DNA from: Oegoconia quadripuncta
Taxonomy: Eukaryota; Arthropoda; Insecta; Lepidoptera; Autostichidae
Reading direction: 5' to 3'
Length of the DNA: 64,000 nucleotides
Assembly: GCA_949316235.1 (NCBI GenBank)
Contig: OX438748.1
Span: 35,184,036 to 35,248,035, forward strand
How positions within the stretch are numbered: position 1 is the first letter of the stretch; each line of letters starts with the position of its first letter. Both the position numbers and the translations under genes were made by a program. The notes beneath the pieces were generated by a model, which was not told where the DNA came from, searched no databases, and worked only from the letters and a program-made list of their open reading frames with translations. Positions 54,601 through 64,000 of the stretch are shown piece after piece.

Positions 54601-54957
54601 ACATGGGGATTAAAGACAGAGTAAATAAGAAAAAGTTATTCATTTTGTGTTTCCTCACCTCACCTTCCCTAAAGCCAATCCGTACCACCATATTTAAAAT
54701 AAGTAACAAGAAATCAAATCTTAGATATTAAGTCAAAACTATTTATAAAAGCGGACAAGCATGCTATTAATCTTTTCTAATAAGAAAAACAAAAAGTGTT
54801 ACTTGCAAAAAAAAATTATACTCGTGTTACAAACTATACGCACAGATTAGATACAGGAGAACGCCTTGGATAGATGACCTTAGTTTTTTATCACCATTTT
54901 ATATGAATTGAGGGCTCAGTGATATTACCGGTGAGTTTTTTACCAAAACATGGTAAC
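54601..54957. other. Unassigned stretch
   Basis: Nothing recognised. Confidence 0.4.
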
Positions 54958-55211
54958 CAGGGGGTACATGTTTAGTACTCCTTTTGGTTGGTGATAGGGC
55001 ATTTTATATGTCCGCCTCGCTAGCTACCACCATCTTATCTAAATCTGCCGCCAAACAGCAATGTTGATAGCGTTGTTGTGTTCCGGTTGTCAGAGATAAG
55101 ATAGCCAGTTCCCCAAATATTTGGGTTTCCGGATCAGTACGCTTTCGGCCTCATCTTCACTTAACATCAGGTGTGATTGAGTTCAAGTGCTAACTCGTTG
55201 TGCTTAAAAAA
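54958..55211 (+). mobile_element. SINE-C lacking its head
   Basis: Begins at GGGGGTACATGTTTAGTACT and runs to the A tail. Confidence 0.85.
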
Positions 55212-55224
55212 AATAGGGCATAAT

Positions 55225-55400
55225 ATGGCAAAACCTTATTTATTTATTTATTTTAACACTTTATTGCATATATAAGTATACAAACATACATTAAACAAAC
55301 ATAGGACAGAAATTACAATACACAAAAGGCGAGCTCATCTCTGTAAGAGATTTCTTCCAGCAAACCCTCGGAAGGAAAAATGAAATTAAAATATTTCCTT
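55225..55400 (-). mobile_element. LINE 3' end
   Basis: 'aacactttattgcatatata' and 'agatttcttccagcaaaccc' blocks typical of LINE 3' UTRs, antisense. Confidence 0.6.
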
Positions 55401-55559
55401 CACTTCTACTACAACCTTACAACCTTCTACTTCACTTACCTAATAATGCCCTATTTTTGTCCTTACGGTAAAAAATCTCATCCGGTATTGGTACCTCCTC
55501 TGATAACTGTCAAAACTTTATTTAAAGGAAAATCTGAAGTGAAAAGGACGTAGCCATTC
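55401..55559. other. Dispersed CCTTACGGTAAAAAA motif region
   Basis: 55433-55490 matches 40595-40650. Confidence 0.5.
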
Positions 55560-55674
55560 TCGACCCCAGTTCTCATTATTATCATTTTATATTATAATAT
55601 TTATTATTTTATATTATAATATTTCATTATTAGTTGTGAAATAGCCTGGTTATGCGAACGGGCTGTTTATGTCC
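55560..55674 (-). mobile_element. CR1/Jockey-group LINE UTR fragment
   Basis: 'gaaatagcctggttatgcga' block, with a duplicated TTTTATATTATAATATT. Confidence 0.7.
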
Positions 55675-56056
55675 ATATATGAATTTCCATACCTACTTAC
55701 ATTATTTTTTTAAAAATCCAATGATGCAGTTTTAGTATTCATCAAAAGCGGGCTCGAGACTCCTTTAAGTACTTCTCGCTAATCCACATAGTTTCGAATT
55801 TGGCCATCCACGTCTACTTGAAAAATTAACCCTGTATACAATAAAGTTAAAAGGAAACCTATCACAGGTAAGTAGGCTTTACAAGTTAATGCATTAACTT
55901 ATAAAATCTACTTTCCGTCGAAAATTATTTGTCAAACAATAAAAAGCCGCCTTCTAAGGGTGTTACCAGACCAAACGGTCGATCGTCGATCGACGTCATC
56001 GATCGATGGTAGAACGGAATTGTCGACGTCGATCGAGCTGCTTGATCAGCCGCGCC

Positions 56057-56496
56057 TAGGGTTGCCAGATGGTATCCAAAAGGAGGACATGTCCTCCTTT
56101 TCCATGATTTGTCCTCCCGTCCTCCCTTACCTACTGTTTGTCCTCCTTTGTGCTAAACGCTAAACATCGTTCAACATTTCGTGTCGTGGAAAGAGTTTTT
56201 TCACTGATCAATACTCAGTGGAACAAAGTGAGGAACAGATTAAGTGTGCCGTCAGTGAAATCCATAATTCTTACTCAATACAACTTCAAAACCATGACAT
56301 GTGAAGATTTTCATGATTATTTGTTAAAAAATCAAGAACTTCTCGCAAAAATTGGCAGTTCAGCTAAATATGAATAAAATAAAGTAATATAGTATTAAAA
56401 AATCGTATAATTCTTAAATGTCCTCCTTTTTTACAGAAAATTATCCTTTTTTGACCAACATGCCCTCCTTTTTCAAGTTCTCATCTGGCAACCCTA
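56057..56496 (+). mobile_element. hAT element, internally deleted
   Basis: Ends TAGGGTTGCCAGATG / CATCTGGCAACCCTA, with the exact 8-bp duplication GCCGCGCC at 56049-56056 and 56497-56504. It is 440 bp. Confidence 0.95.
56138..56377 (+). pseudogene. hAT transposase C-terminal dimerisation remnant
   Basis: The frame carries VERVFSLINTQWNKVRNRLS and then YNFKTMTCEDFHDYLL. The ERxFS and RNRLS...NF pattern is the hAT C-terminal domain. The catalytic DDE part was deleted, so the copy depended on transposase in trans. Confidence 0.85.
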
Positions 56497-56867
56497 GCCG
56501 CGCCGCGCGCCGAACGCCGACGGGTGCCGTCGAACGGCAAGCGATCGATTGGTTAGATAGATAGATAAAGCATTTATTTATTTAGTTAGGTTAGTCGAAC
56601 GGTATCTGGATCAATTAAAGCTACCAGACCAGTCGGTCAACTTCGATCGACGTTGATCGTTGCCGTCGATCGACAATCTATCGATTGGTAACACCCTAAG
56701 TCTAATTGTGAGGGTAAGTACGGAACCCTATACTGCACGTGGACCGACATGCACTTGACCGATTTTTTTTTAACACAGGTATCGAATCGATTCTGTAAAT
56801 ACTGACATAAACGCCAATGAAGTGACCGCGGCGCAAGCGCAGCAACGACCTTAAGCTCCTGACCTTA

Positions 56868-57095
56868 CAGTTCTCGAGGCGTAAGCTCAGCTTTGCATTT
56901 GTGTGAGTGACGTCAAGCTGCTAGCGGTACAAGAGGTGAAGTGCGGCATGTGCGCGGCAGGGAAGCGACGCGCAGCGGACACGCCGCGCCTCAGGCCGCG
57001 TTTAAACAATGCGCGGGACGCGCTGCGCCACAAGCCGTATCTCTATCTGTGTGCACTCACACAAATGCAAAGCTGATCTTACGCCTCGAGAACTG
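56868..57095. mobile_element. 228-bp GC-rich MITE, copy 2
   Basis: Begins CAGTTCTCGAGGCGTAAGC, with TA flanks (56866-56867, 57096-57097). Matches copy 1 at every base I compared except the first. Confidence 0.93.
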
Positions 57096-57239
57096 TACCT
57101 CAGCTTACACAACAGACACACCTGTAAGTAACCTGCGCATTGTAAACAAAACCACACAAATATAACATGGCCGTTATTGCCAAAGAGGTAAATAATATGT
57201 CCGGTGAGATATGGCCTAAAGATAAATATTATCGTAAAT

Positions 57240-57341
57240 TGGGCTTGAGCTATAATTATGTTAAACACATCTTCCCGTGGGATAAATAAATTTCCGCGAT
57301 AAATTTATTCCACGCAGGCGAAGCCGCGGGCGGAAAGCTAG
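57240..57341 (+). mobile_element. Helitron-like 3' end
   Basis: TCCCGTGGGATAAATAAATT...GGCGAAGCCGCGGGCGGAAA then CTAG. This is the typical lepidopteran Helitron-like terminus. Confidence 0.55.
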
Positions 57342-57529
57342 TTAACTTCGCCTATCTAATTTCACTAGCTAAATCACAAAAACATTGTCGGTTTGCCCTA
57401 TTTTGAAACTGTAAGCACTCCATTGCATCAACAGCCTTCGTCCCACTGCTGGGGCGCAGTCTTGTCCCACTAGGAGAGGATAAGGCCCATAATAATCTTA
57501 TCTTCATATCATAGATTTTATTTCATAGT
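57342..57529. other. Unassigned
   Basis: 'cgtcccactgctggggcgca' near 57440 is an inverted relative of the 13137 fragment. Confidence 0.4.
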
Positions 57530-57880
57530 TACATTTTTTAACTTAATTACCTATTAAAATTATTGTTCATTCACAATGTTGACTTCCCGGAGAAGAATGA
57601 GCCAGAAATTCGAGGGTTGCTCTTTTAATTGGGTTTTGTGGTTACAATTTGTTGTTTGACAAAACAAAGGAAATGTGTATTATATCACCAAGCGGCCTAT
57701 GTCCAAATAGGTAGGTAGTCAGATTTTATAAAAGCCTTTCGTTAATAATTTCTGTTTTATGATGGTTTTGCCTTTATTTAAAGGGACATTTTGAATATTT
57801 ACTGGAACCTTATTATAAAACATGACTTTGTGTTGACGACTGACATGGACAGCAAGTTTATTTTAATATATTATCTATTA
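57530..57880 (-). mobile_element. CR1/Jockey-group LINE, divergent copy
   Basis: GAGAAGAATGAGCCAGAAAT and GGCCTATGTCCA blocks, with a decayed C-terminal coding region to about 57860. Confidence 0.7.
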
Positions 57881-57888
57881 TTCCTATA

Positions 57889-58122
57889 ATAAATAAATAA
57901 ATATTTCGGACACTTACACCAATCATCTAGTCCCAAACTAAGCAAAGCTTATGCTATGGATACTAGATAACGGATAAACATACATAAATATTTATATAAA
58001 CATCCATGACTCAGGAATTAATGTTCATATTCATCACACAAACATTTACCCGTCGCGGGATTCGAACCCGCAACCGTTGGTTTCGCTGATAGGGTCACTA
58101 TCCACTACACCAATCGGTGGTC
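57889..58122 (-). mobile_element. SINE-A, full length
   Basis: AT tail to the ACCAATCGGTGGTCA head, inverted. Confidence 0.9.
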
Positions 58123-58265
58123 AATAATATGCTAAAGTCGTTGATCTGCGGATTTTCGCTTCCTTCCATGCGCGCGACGCGGCGATCTGCGCTCCATCTA
58201 TCTGGGGGTAGGAGTAACACTCAGTAACACACTAGCGACGTTCTACATAAAAATATAACACTTAC

Positions 58266-58294
58266 GTGTCCTTGAAACACCCGTAAGATCCAAT
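58266..58294 (-). other. Candidate 29-nt microexon
   Basis: On the - strand, TTTTTTTGTTTCAG precedes ATTGGATCTTACGGGTGTTT...GGACAC, which is followed by GTAAGTGTTA. Both splice sites are near-ideal and the region matches no repeat family here. All three frames are open, and one reads IGSYGCFKDT. A further - strand acceptor (CTACCCCCAG at about 58202-58211) and open sequence lie downstream to 58125. No product can be assigned. Confidence 0.5.
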
Positions 58295-58690
58295 CTGAAA
58301 CAAAAAAATAAATTTTTACTATCAATTAAATTACATATTTCGTGTAATATGTCATAGAATTTAAAATAGAATATGGACATCATTTTATCAATAGATGGCG
58401 CTGATCTAAATTACAAATCAAGGAGTCTAATTAATGAATGTCGCAATCTTTTAAAACTAACCACCTAATGAATATAAACAATAATAAATTCAAAAGTATG
58501 AATTGTGGGCTGGCTTGTAACAGGTAGGTGGTTCATTGTTCGCTTACATCGGATTTGCATACGCGATGTTTCACAACCAGCGCGTACTTGATTGAAGTTG
58601 CAACAAACTATAATTAAATACAAGTTACAGCGGCCTCGTTTCTCAAAAGAAATAAAAACTGGAAAATTATATAAATATTAAGAAAAAAAT
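58295..58690. other. Unassigned, non-repetitive
   Basis: Upstream (on -) of the microexon candidate. It would be intron or intergenic. Confidence 0.4.
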
Positions 58691-58697
58691 AAAAAAG
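58691..58697 (-). terminator. Pol III terminator of tRNA-Met
   Basis: T6 on the - strand starts a few nt after the tRNA 3' end. Confidence 0.8.
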
Positions 58698-58700
58698 GAA

Positions 58701-58773
58701 TGCCCCGGGTGAGGATCGAACTCACGACCTTAAGATTATGAGACTTACGCGCTGCCTACTGCGCTACCGAGGC
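58701..58773 (-). tRNA. tRNA-Met, elongator (anticodon CAT)
   Basis: The 73-nt cloverleaf has acceptor GCCTCGG / CCGGGGC with discriminator A. The anticodon loop CTCATAA gives CAT. The A box TAGCGCAGTAGG and B box AGTTCGATCCT are intact. The sequence pattern (GCCTCGGTAGCGCAGTAGG) is that of eukaryotic elongator rather than initiator Met. Confidence 0.97.
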
Positions 58774-59408
58774 CGGTGGAAGGAGTGGCGAAATAACGCA
58801 TCCCATTGTGAGTGGCTTAACCGCGCAAAATATCACTTGACCATAGATAAACGTATTACGTAAACGTGTCAACAACCTAGATAGTTGAAACCGTAGGTCG
58901 ATACATACTATGTTTATAATTTTTTGAGTGTTTTAAAATTTTGTCGATACATATTTATTTAGTCCTACCCTATATTTTGGTTCAAATATTATCGTAGCTA
59001 GGTATATAGATTACTTTTCTTTTACCTGAGAAAGACAGTAGAGCTATTAAATGTATGACATCGTAGGTAGGTAGGTCCTACGTAATATGGAGCTTTCGAT
59101 TCCCACAAGAAGCCGCCGTTTTCCGTAAGGCACCGGGTATTTATCTGTGTGGCACTGTAACTGTCTGTAAGTAACCTAACTCTGTGACCTAATTGAAGGA
59201 AGTTGGATGAAAACACAGAGTAAAAAAACACTTACACAAAACTTGATGAAAACCACAGAGAAAAAATTGCTCCGTGGTAAATACCTACCTACCTAGCTAC
59301 CAACTTATACGTCTTTTCCCGTGGCGTGGGTTCCACCAAAAAACCTATAAGTATTAGATGGCTCACCCCCTGTCACGTGTCTATTTATGTATAGCAGGTA
59401 GGTACCTA
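58774..59408. other. Unassigned stretch
   Basis: 'atggagctttcgattcccac' near 59090 resembles part of retroposon E. No gene. Confidence 0.4.
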
Positions 59409-59697
59409 TTTTTTTTTTTTCGTTTTATTCTCTCCTCTAGGAGAAGGCAAAGGGATCTAGCCCATAACAGCCATGTCTTATTTCTCTTATTTCTTCAGTT
59501 TGTAAGTCAGTCTCAGTCAAAACAAGTAATTCGTCGTATACTTGGCGTATACAGAGTCTAGTCACGGTCAAGTCATTCTTCAGTAAAGTGGCAGAATGCT
59601 TTACAAAAGACTTTGGCGGCTTCTTGTAGGAACCCGAAAGCTCCGTTACGCACTTTAATTTACACTTCCCTTCACTTGTACACCATGACTAACGTTT
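59409..59697 (-). mobile_element. Retroposon E copy 5, 5'-truncated
   Basis: Poly-T and body to GTACACCATGACTAACGTTT. The first 95 or so bases of the family are missing. Confidence 0.88.
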
Positions 59698-60002
59698 AAA
59701 ATACTATGTTACTTAGGCAGAGTTATTATTTTTTAGCTATTCTTTCGATTGGCATCATAAAAGTAGGGTGTTTTTTTTTTCACATTTGAGTCGGTTCGAT
59801 TCCCAGCCGAAGCAAATAATTTTTAGAAAATCTATGAATGCAGAATTACTAACTTTTAAAAATAACATAAAGTCTTCTTTGAGCAAAATTCACTATCTAC
59901 GATATTTAAGGTACTTCCCCTTCATGTCCCATAACTTTGGGACGCCCTGTATATTCAAACATTCAAAGAAAGTTTATTAAATATATTTGTTATCGTAGGT
60001 AC
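59698..60002. other. Unassigned; SINE B-box scrap
   Basis: GGTTCGATTCCCAGCCG at 59793 is a SINE-like B box with no head. Confidence 0.4.
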
Positions 60003-60552
60003 TAGACACCGTTACAAGTCTGAAGATTACCTCCTTCTATGTAGAAAGCACCATCTGTTGCCACTTGAAGCTAGACGTGAAATAGCGGATCTCGTATTCC
60101 TATTGAAAATTGCTTCTGGGTCGATTGATTGTCCAGAACTTCTTTCCCAAATCTGTCTCCGAACTCCTGCTATATCACTCAGGCACAACGATCTCATTTC
60201 TCTCCCTCCGACTTCTACCAACTACAGAAAAAACACCTTTCTGTGGCGTGCGAGCAACAATTTTAATAAATTGTCTAAGAAGTTCGAACTAGATCTTTTT
60301 AACACTAGTTTTATGTCAGCGAGGCGATGGCTTAATTTAATTTATAAATCATTTGTCTTTTTTTTTTTGTCGATGATTGAATCTGGTATATGTACCGCGA
60401 GGGCAAAAATGTTCAAGTGTGGATAATGCATGTTATTGAATTATATAATGTATTTCTATTTGTGAGGACCTGTAATTGGCTCTCTGTTTCCTATAATAGT
60501 TTCCATTAGTGTTATTGCAGCTGTTGGTTTTCCGAATAAACAGAAAAAAAAA
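60003..60552 (+). pseudogene. LINE-G: ORF2 C-terminus and 3' UTR
   Basis: The frame reads RHRYKSEDYLL...LEARREIADLVFLLKIASGS...CPELLSQICLRTP and ...LDLFNTSFMSARRWLN to a stop at 60424. The L-E-A-R-R...D-L-x-F-L-x-K...C-P-E-L-L pattern is a typical C-terminus of Jockey/CR1-type non-LTR ORF2. The 3' UTR ends ATAAACAGAAAAAAA. No palm domain, so inactive. The UTR alone recurs inverted at 30448. Confidence 0.8.
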
Positions 60553-60908
60553 ATTTTTTGAGGAGGCCTATGTTCAGCAATTGACGTGTGGGTATTTATT
60601 TATGTATGCACACGGCCAGAAATGTCGCAGAAACAAGAAGACGCTTACCTACTAGGTACCTTTAAATTGTGTAACATGTTAATAGCATGTAAGTATGACT
60701 TAGCACTGTGACATACTATTAATTATTCTGCGACTGTGACCCTGACTTCAAAACCAACATACTTATCTAACATACCAGTTCTAAAAAGCTAAATAAGTTT
60801 CGACAATTAGGTGTTCTATCAATTAGGTGTCCCGTTGTCCCCGATGCAATAGTCGGGACGCAGAAATGTCCCGTTTTCATAAAAATACTGGAACAATGAA
60901 GCTCATTT
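60553..60908. other. Unassigned stretch
   Basis: Starts with TGAGGAGGCCTATGTTCAGC, a common retroposon-like phrase. No gene. Confidence 0.4.
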
Positions 60909-60973
60909 GGCGAAAGTCCGCCTGGCTAGCTACCACCATCTTATCTAAATCTGCCGCCAAGCAGCAATGTTAA
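60909..60973 (+). mobile_element. SINE-C body fragment abutting family F
   Basis: GTCCGCCTGGCTAGCTACCA...GCAGCAATGTTA, then family F. Confidence 0.75.
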
Positions 60974-61275
60974 ACTTTGTGTGTATTATCGGATAACATT
61001 AAGTTAAGTATAGGCAGCGTTAATTTTTAAAAGTAACCGCTTTATACAACTTTCAGCGATTCTAAGAAATGATTATAGGAAGCACATGAAAAGAGCTCTG
61101 TTCAAAGTTTTTTTATTATGTGATTTAGCCCAGAAATTAAAAAATATTTCATGTGAAACCTTGAAATAATATTCCATTTTCCAAATAAAAAACAAATTTG
61201 GATATAGCTTTGAAAATCGCAGGAATTGGTACATATGATTAACGAAGAAAAAAACTCCAATTTCATAGATAAAGA
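60974..61275 (-). mobile_element. Family F, near complete
   Basis: Inverted copy of 7783-8100, including the terminal CTCCAATTTCATAGATAAAG. Confidence 0.75.
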
Positions 61276-61546
61276 CCCAATATCTTCAATAACTAACTCT
61301 ACAAATGTACTGGCAACATTTGCTACGATCCACAGATGCCATCTTCCTCTCGTTCGTACAATTAAGTGAAAGCGCTGATTACGTCACCTATGCGTATAGT
61401 ACTCGGAGTACAACAGGTACCTACGCACTTATCGGAAACACCACTTGGAGGAAAATAGACCTATACTGTGGGGGGTAAGTACCATTGGAAGTTGACCCAA
61501 TTACCCAAGCATATTATGATCTAAGTCTGTTCGTCTGTATGACCAA
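61276..61546. other. Unassigned stretch
   Basis: Nothing recognised. Confidence 0.4.
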
Positions 61547-61774
61547 GGCCCGTATTAATACACCATTATCAAGATTGAGAACAGTCTTGTCATCGGTTTC
61601 AAGTAAACGTGTTGATTAATAAACCTAACCTGAGACCTGAAAACCACGTGCATACTCAAGCAGTACTCAATTGAGAGGTGCGTATTAATAAACGAAACTC
61701 AAGACTCATTCATTCGCCGCTGAAGCGAATACTTTAGAAATGATCTAAGCTGAGTAGACCTCAAGATTAGTTTA
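61547..61774. mobile_element. MITE (25037 family), one end lost
   Basis: GGCCCGTATTAATACACCAT end and body inverted relative to 25037-25374. The other terminus has decayed after GATTAGTTTA. Confidence 0.8.
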
Positions 61775-62420
61775 TCTCAAAGAAATATACTTAGGTATAA
61801 ATTATTTACTATAATTAATTTATATGTTATACATGTATCTAGAATTCTAGATCAACGTTGCCGTTTTCGTCATTTTGTAAGATCAAAAAAAAAAACACTT
61901 AACTTAATCAAGCTGAAGTAACACGTAACACGTAGAAGTAATAAAGTTGAATTCGGATTGAATCTCGCCGTCAGCCAGTTGATTTACCCATATTTAGATG
62001 TGTCCATATATGAATTGTTCCACATACCAAATATAAGGATACCGTTCGCATTTTCGCCAGCCATTCTGGTAATGCCATAGATAGATCGTCTCCTTGACGT
62101 TACGTAGATGGTTTACTGGATTCCTGGTTTACTCTTATAATTTTAAATCTCCATTGATTGAGGAACAATTTTTAGCTGTGTTCCATAAAGGGGCCAAATA
62201 ATGTGTTCCTACTTTCCATACTCGCGCATTAGACATTCTTGCATTATAAAAATCGACATTATAATGTAATATTACCTTAGACGATTCATCCTCATATTCA
62301 GCCGAAAGACGTGCACTGCTGATGGCTGCAAATAATTTTGACAAATACTTGCATGTATTAATTAATACTAACACGCAAGGGCGGTCAGTCAGATGCCCAA
62401 AAGCTCAAACTCAGTTATTA
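61775..62420. other. Unassigned stretch
   Basis: No gene or known repeat. Confidence 0.4.
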
Positions 62421-62975
62421 CAATACAATACAATACAAATACACTTTATTTATTTATTTATTTATTTAGGATCACCAAAAGTTGTTACACTAGTACATAG
62501 ACCATTTAACAATTATTAAATGTACAACCTTTTATTGGTGAACACATCATGCAAAAAGCTTTAAAATAAAATAACAGTAAAACAAAAACTTATTAATCTA
62601 AATTTACCTCTATTTAGCTTTGATTTATTGCACAACAGATAAGAAAATACCGTTTCAGAAAAGTGGTAAGAATAGAATGTACAATTTGGCGACCTTATCA
62701 CTAAAAGCGATTTCTTCCATGCAACCTTTGGGTATAAGGACAGTACATTTGAAATAGGTGGGTTGTGCGGTATTAAATAGGGCACCACGTGAATAAATTT
62801 CATATATTTACATACACATACATACATAGATCAATAGACAAATATACCTAGTTAAACAAAACATTTATAAAATAGCAACAAAATACAAACGTAAATATAT
62901 AGGTGTACTAAATAAATATTTATTGATATATAAATTAATAATAATAAGCGACAACAGGATTGTGCTAAGGTATAG
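62421..62975 (-). mobile_element. LINE-H 3' end with a nested LINE tail
   Basis: CAATACAATACAATACAAAT tail (antisense) at 62421, resuming at 62624. It is collinear with 5434-5805. Confidence 0.8.
62451..62623 (-). mobile_element. Small LINE end nested in LINE-H
   Basis: (TTTA)n then 'ggatcaccaaaagttgttac', bordered by TTTATT on both sides (62445-62450, 62624-62629). Confidence 0.7.
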
Positions 62976-63315
62976 AGAGAAGCTAAGAAGAGAACACAGA
63001 TTAAAGCACCAGGAATTAGCTAGTCCTATTAACTTACTGCACTCTAATTGGCTCTGTCAAGGTCACGGGAATAACGACCTTGGGAGGACCAATCGGAATG
63101 CGGCACCCCGCCTCCCAATTAGAATAAGTATAGATTAAGACAAAATTCTTTATTCTATGCAGTAAATCAAACATTAGGCGTCTATGGGTCGACTTCCGTA
63201 TAATTCCCTTATTTTAAATATCCTGCCATCGATCTGGAACACCCTAAATATTATACCGCATAAGTTTATTTACCGTAAGGAAAAATACGGCTTATTAGGT
63301 AAGTAATAATAATAA

Positions 63316-63556
63316 TTAATAAATATCTTTGCACATAGACACAGCGCCATATAGTTCCACACTAAGCAACTGCTTGTATTATGGATACCAGATGGTTGAT
63401 AAACTACGCAAATATTTTTTTTTTGTAAATAAATGCATATACATATAAATGAAAAACAAACATACCTCGGGAACACATGTCTGTATTCATCTTAGAAACA
63501 TATGTCCCTAGCGGGATTCGAACCTGCGACGTTTTGATTACACCTGTTTAGGTCGT
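63316..63556 (-). mobile_element. SINE-B
   Basis: AT tail, body and B box. The head is shortened by an internal deletion. Confidence 0.85.
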
Positions 63557-63619
63557 CTCAAGTCGTGTCAAGGAAATAGAAATTATTGGCATAGGTAGTT
63601 CAATAATTTTTTTTCGTAA

Positions 63620-63780
63620 CCATCATCGACGCATGCGCCAGCTGGATATTGGTATGCGACTGGCGGGATTCGTAGGCTTCCTATCATGCGAAGTTTTTTT
63701 TTTATTATGTGGAATAGACTACGAATGCGATCGTCAAATGACACAACGGTTTATTCGATGATGGAATTGAAAAAAAATTA
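63620..63780. repeat. Dispersed repeat shared with 40175-40450
   Basis: Inverted blocks 'gtggaatagactacgaatgc' and 'gtcaaatgacacaa' match the 40.3-kb region. Confidence 0.5.
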
Positions 63781-63814
63781 AACCGCCTATGCCATTAACT
63801 CACAAGTTTAAACA

Positions 63815-63884
63815 GAAATAAGATAAATAAGACATGGCTGTTATGGGCTAGATCTCTTTGCCTTCTCCTAAAGGAGAAAAAAAA
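63815..63884 (+). mobile_element. Retroposon E copy 6, 3' end only
   Basis: AAGACATGGCTGTTATGGGC to the CCTTCTCCTAAAGGAG hairpin and A-rich tail. Strongly 5'-truncated, as expected for target-primed reverse transcription. Confidence 0.85.
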
Positions 63885-64000
63885 ACTAAAAAAAAAAAAA
63901 CAAAAACTAAAAACTTCGACAGCGTTTTTTGCGGACGCCATGTTGGATTTTTTAACACCAAAATGTATCCTACGACTGTTACATAGATCAAGACAAATCT

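Larger units (their letters stand above)
55958..56696. mobile_element. Harbinger-like MITE carrying a hAT insertion
   Basis: TIRs GGGTGTTACCA / TGGTAACACCC, flanked by TAA on both sides (55955-55957, 56697-56699). The interior is unusually rich in GATCGA/CGATCG palindromes. The original element is about 290 bp without the hAT. Confidence 0.75.

Noticed and set aside
55860..55880. ATCACAG/GTAAGTAGG as a recursive splice site (+)
   Set aside because: It lacks a polypyrimidine tract upstream.

Overview
The window is animal nuclear DNA, most likely from a butterfly or moth (Lepidoptera). The evidence is AT-rich sequence, short (75-87 nt) GT-AG introns, two Pol III tRNA genes, several families of tRNA-derived SINEs, many 5'-truncated non-LTR retrotransposon ends with simple-repeat tails, Helitron-like CTAG ends, and MITEs with TA, TTA or 8-bp target duplications. 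The species-group call is an inference from repeat content. I see nothing bacterial, no CRISPR, no operons and no viral genes.

Host-like genes sit at the left edge. A piggyBac-family transposase gene runs on the + strand. Its catalytic exon is 919-2669, and at least three (probably four or five) upstream exons join in frame across short canonical introns. All three catalytic aspartates and a C-terminal Cys-rich zinc domain are present. Just downstream, on the - strand, lies the first coding exon (3012-3168) of an apparently secreted protein. It has a signal peptide, a mature N-terminal histidine and a Tyr-Pro-Pro/Cys-Gly motif reminiscent of copper-brace (LPMO or X325/BIM1-like) proteins. That gene must continue leftwards, so the piggyBac gene lies inside its first intron or overlaps it. 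A duplicated ETS/CRE-like motif upstream of its ATG looks like a promoter.

From 3.4 kb to the right end the window is mostly transposon-derived. There are three abundant tRNA-derived SINE families, called A, B and C here, and a fourth called D. A poly(A) retroposon called E has no recognisable Pol III boxes, and four of its copies have clear target duplications. A non-LTR element of the CR1/Jockey group leaves reverse transcriptase C-termini at about 17 kb, 29 kb and 53 kb. An RNase H-bearing I-group LINE is present at 34 kb and 51 kb, and further LINE ends are scattered throughout. DNA elements include hAT, Harbinger-like and Tc1/mariner-like MITEs and long foldback elements. Many are nested, so insertion order can be read directly: LINE in SINE, SINE in SINE, hAT in a Harbinger-like MITE, and a MITE in the target duplication of another MITE.

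Non-repeat signals in the interior are few: tRNA-Glu(CTC) at 14.83 kb (+), tRNA-Met(CAT) at 58.7 kb (-), a 29-nt candidate microexon on the - strand at 58.27 kb, and a zero-length-exon (recursive) splice site on the - strand at 35.97 kb. The last two are consistent with one or more long - strand introns crossing the repeat-rich region, but no gene model can be completed from this window.
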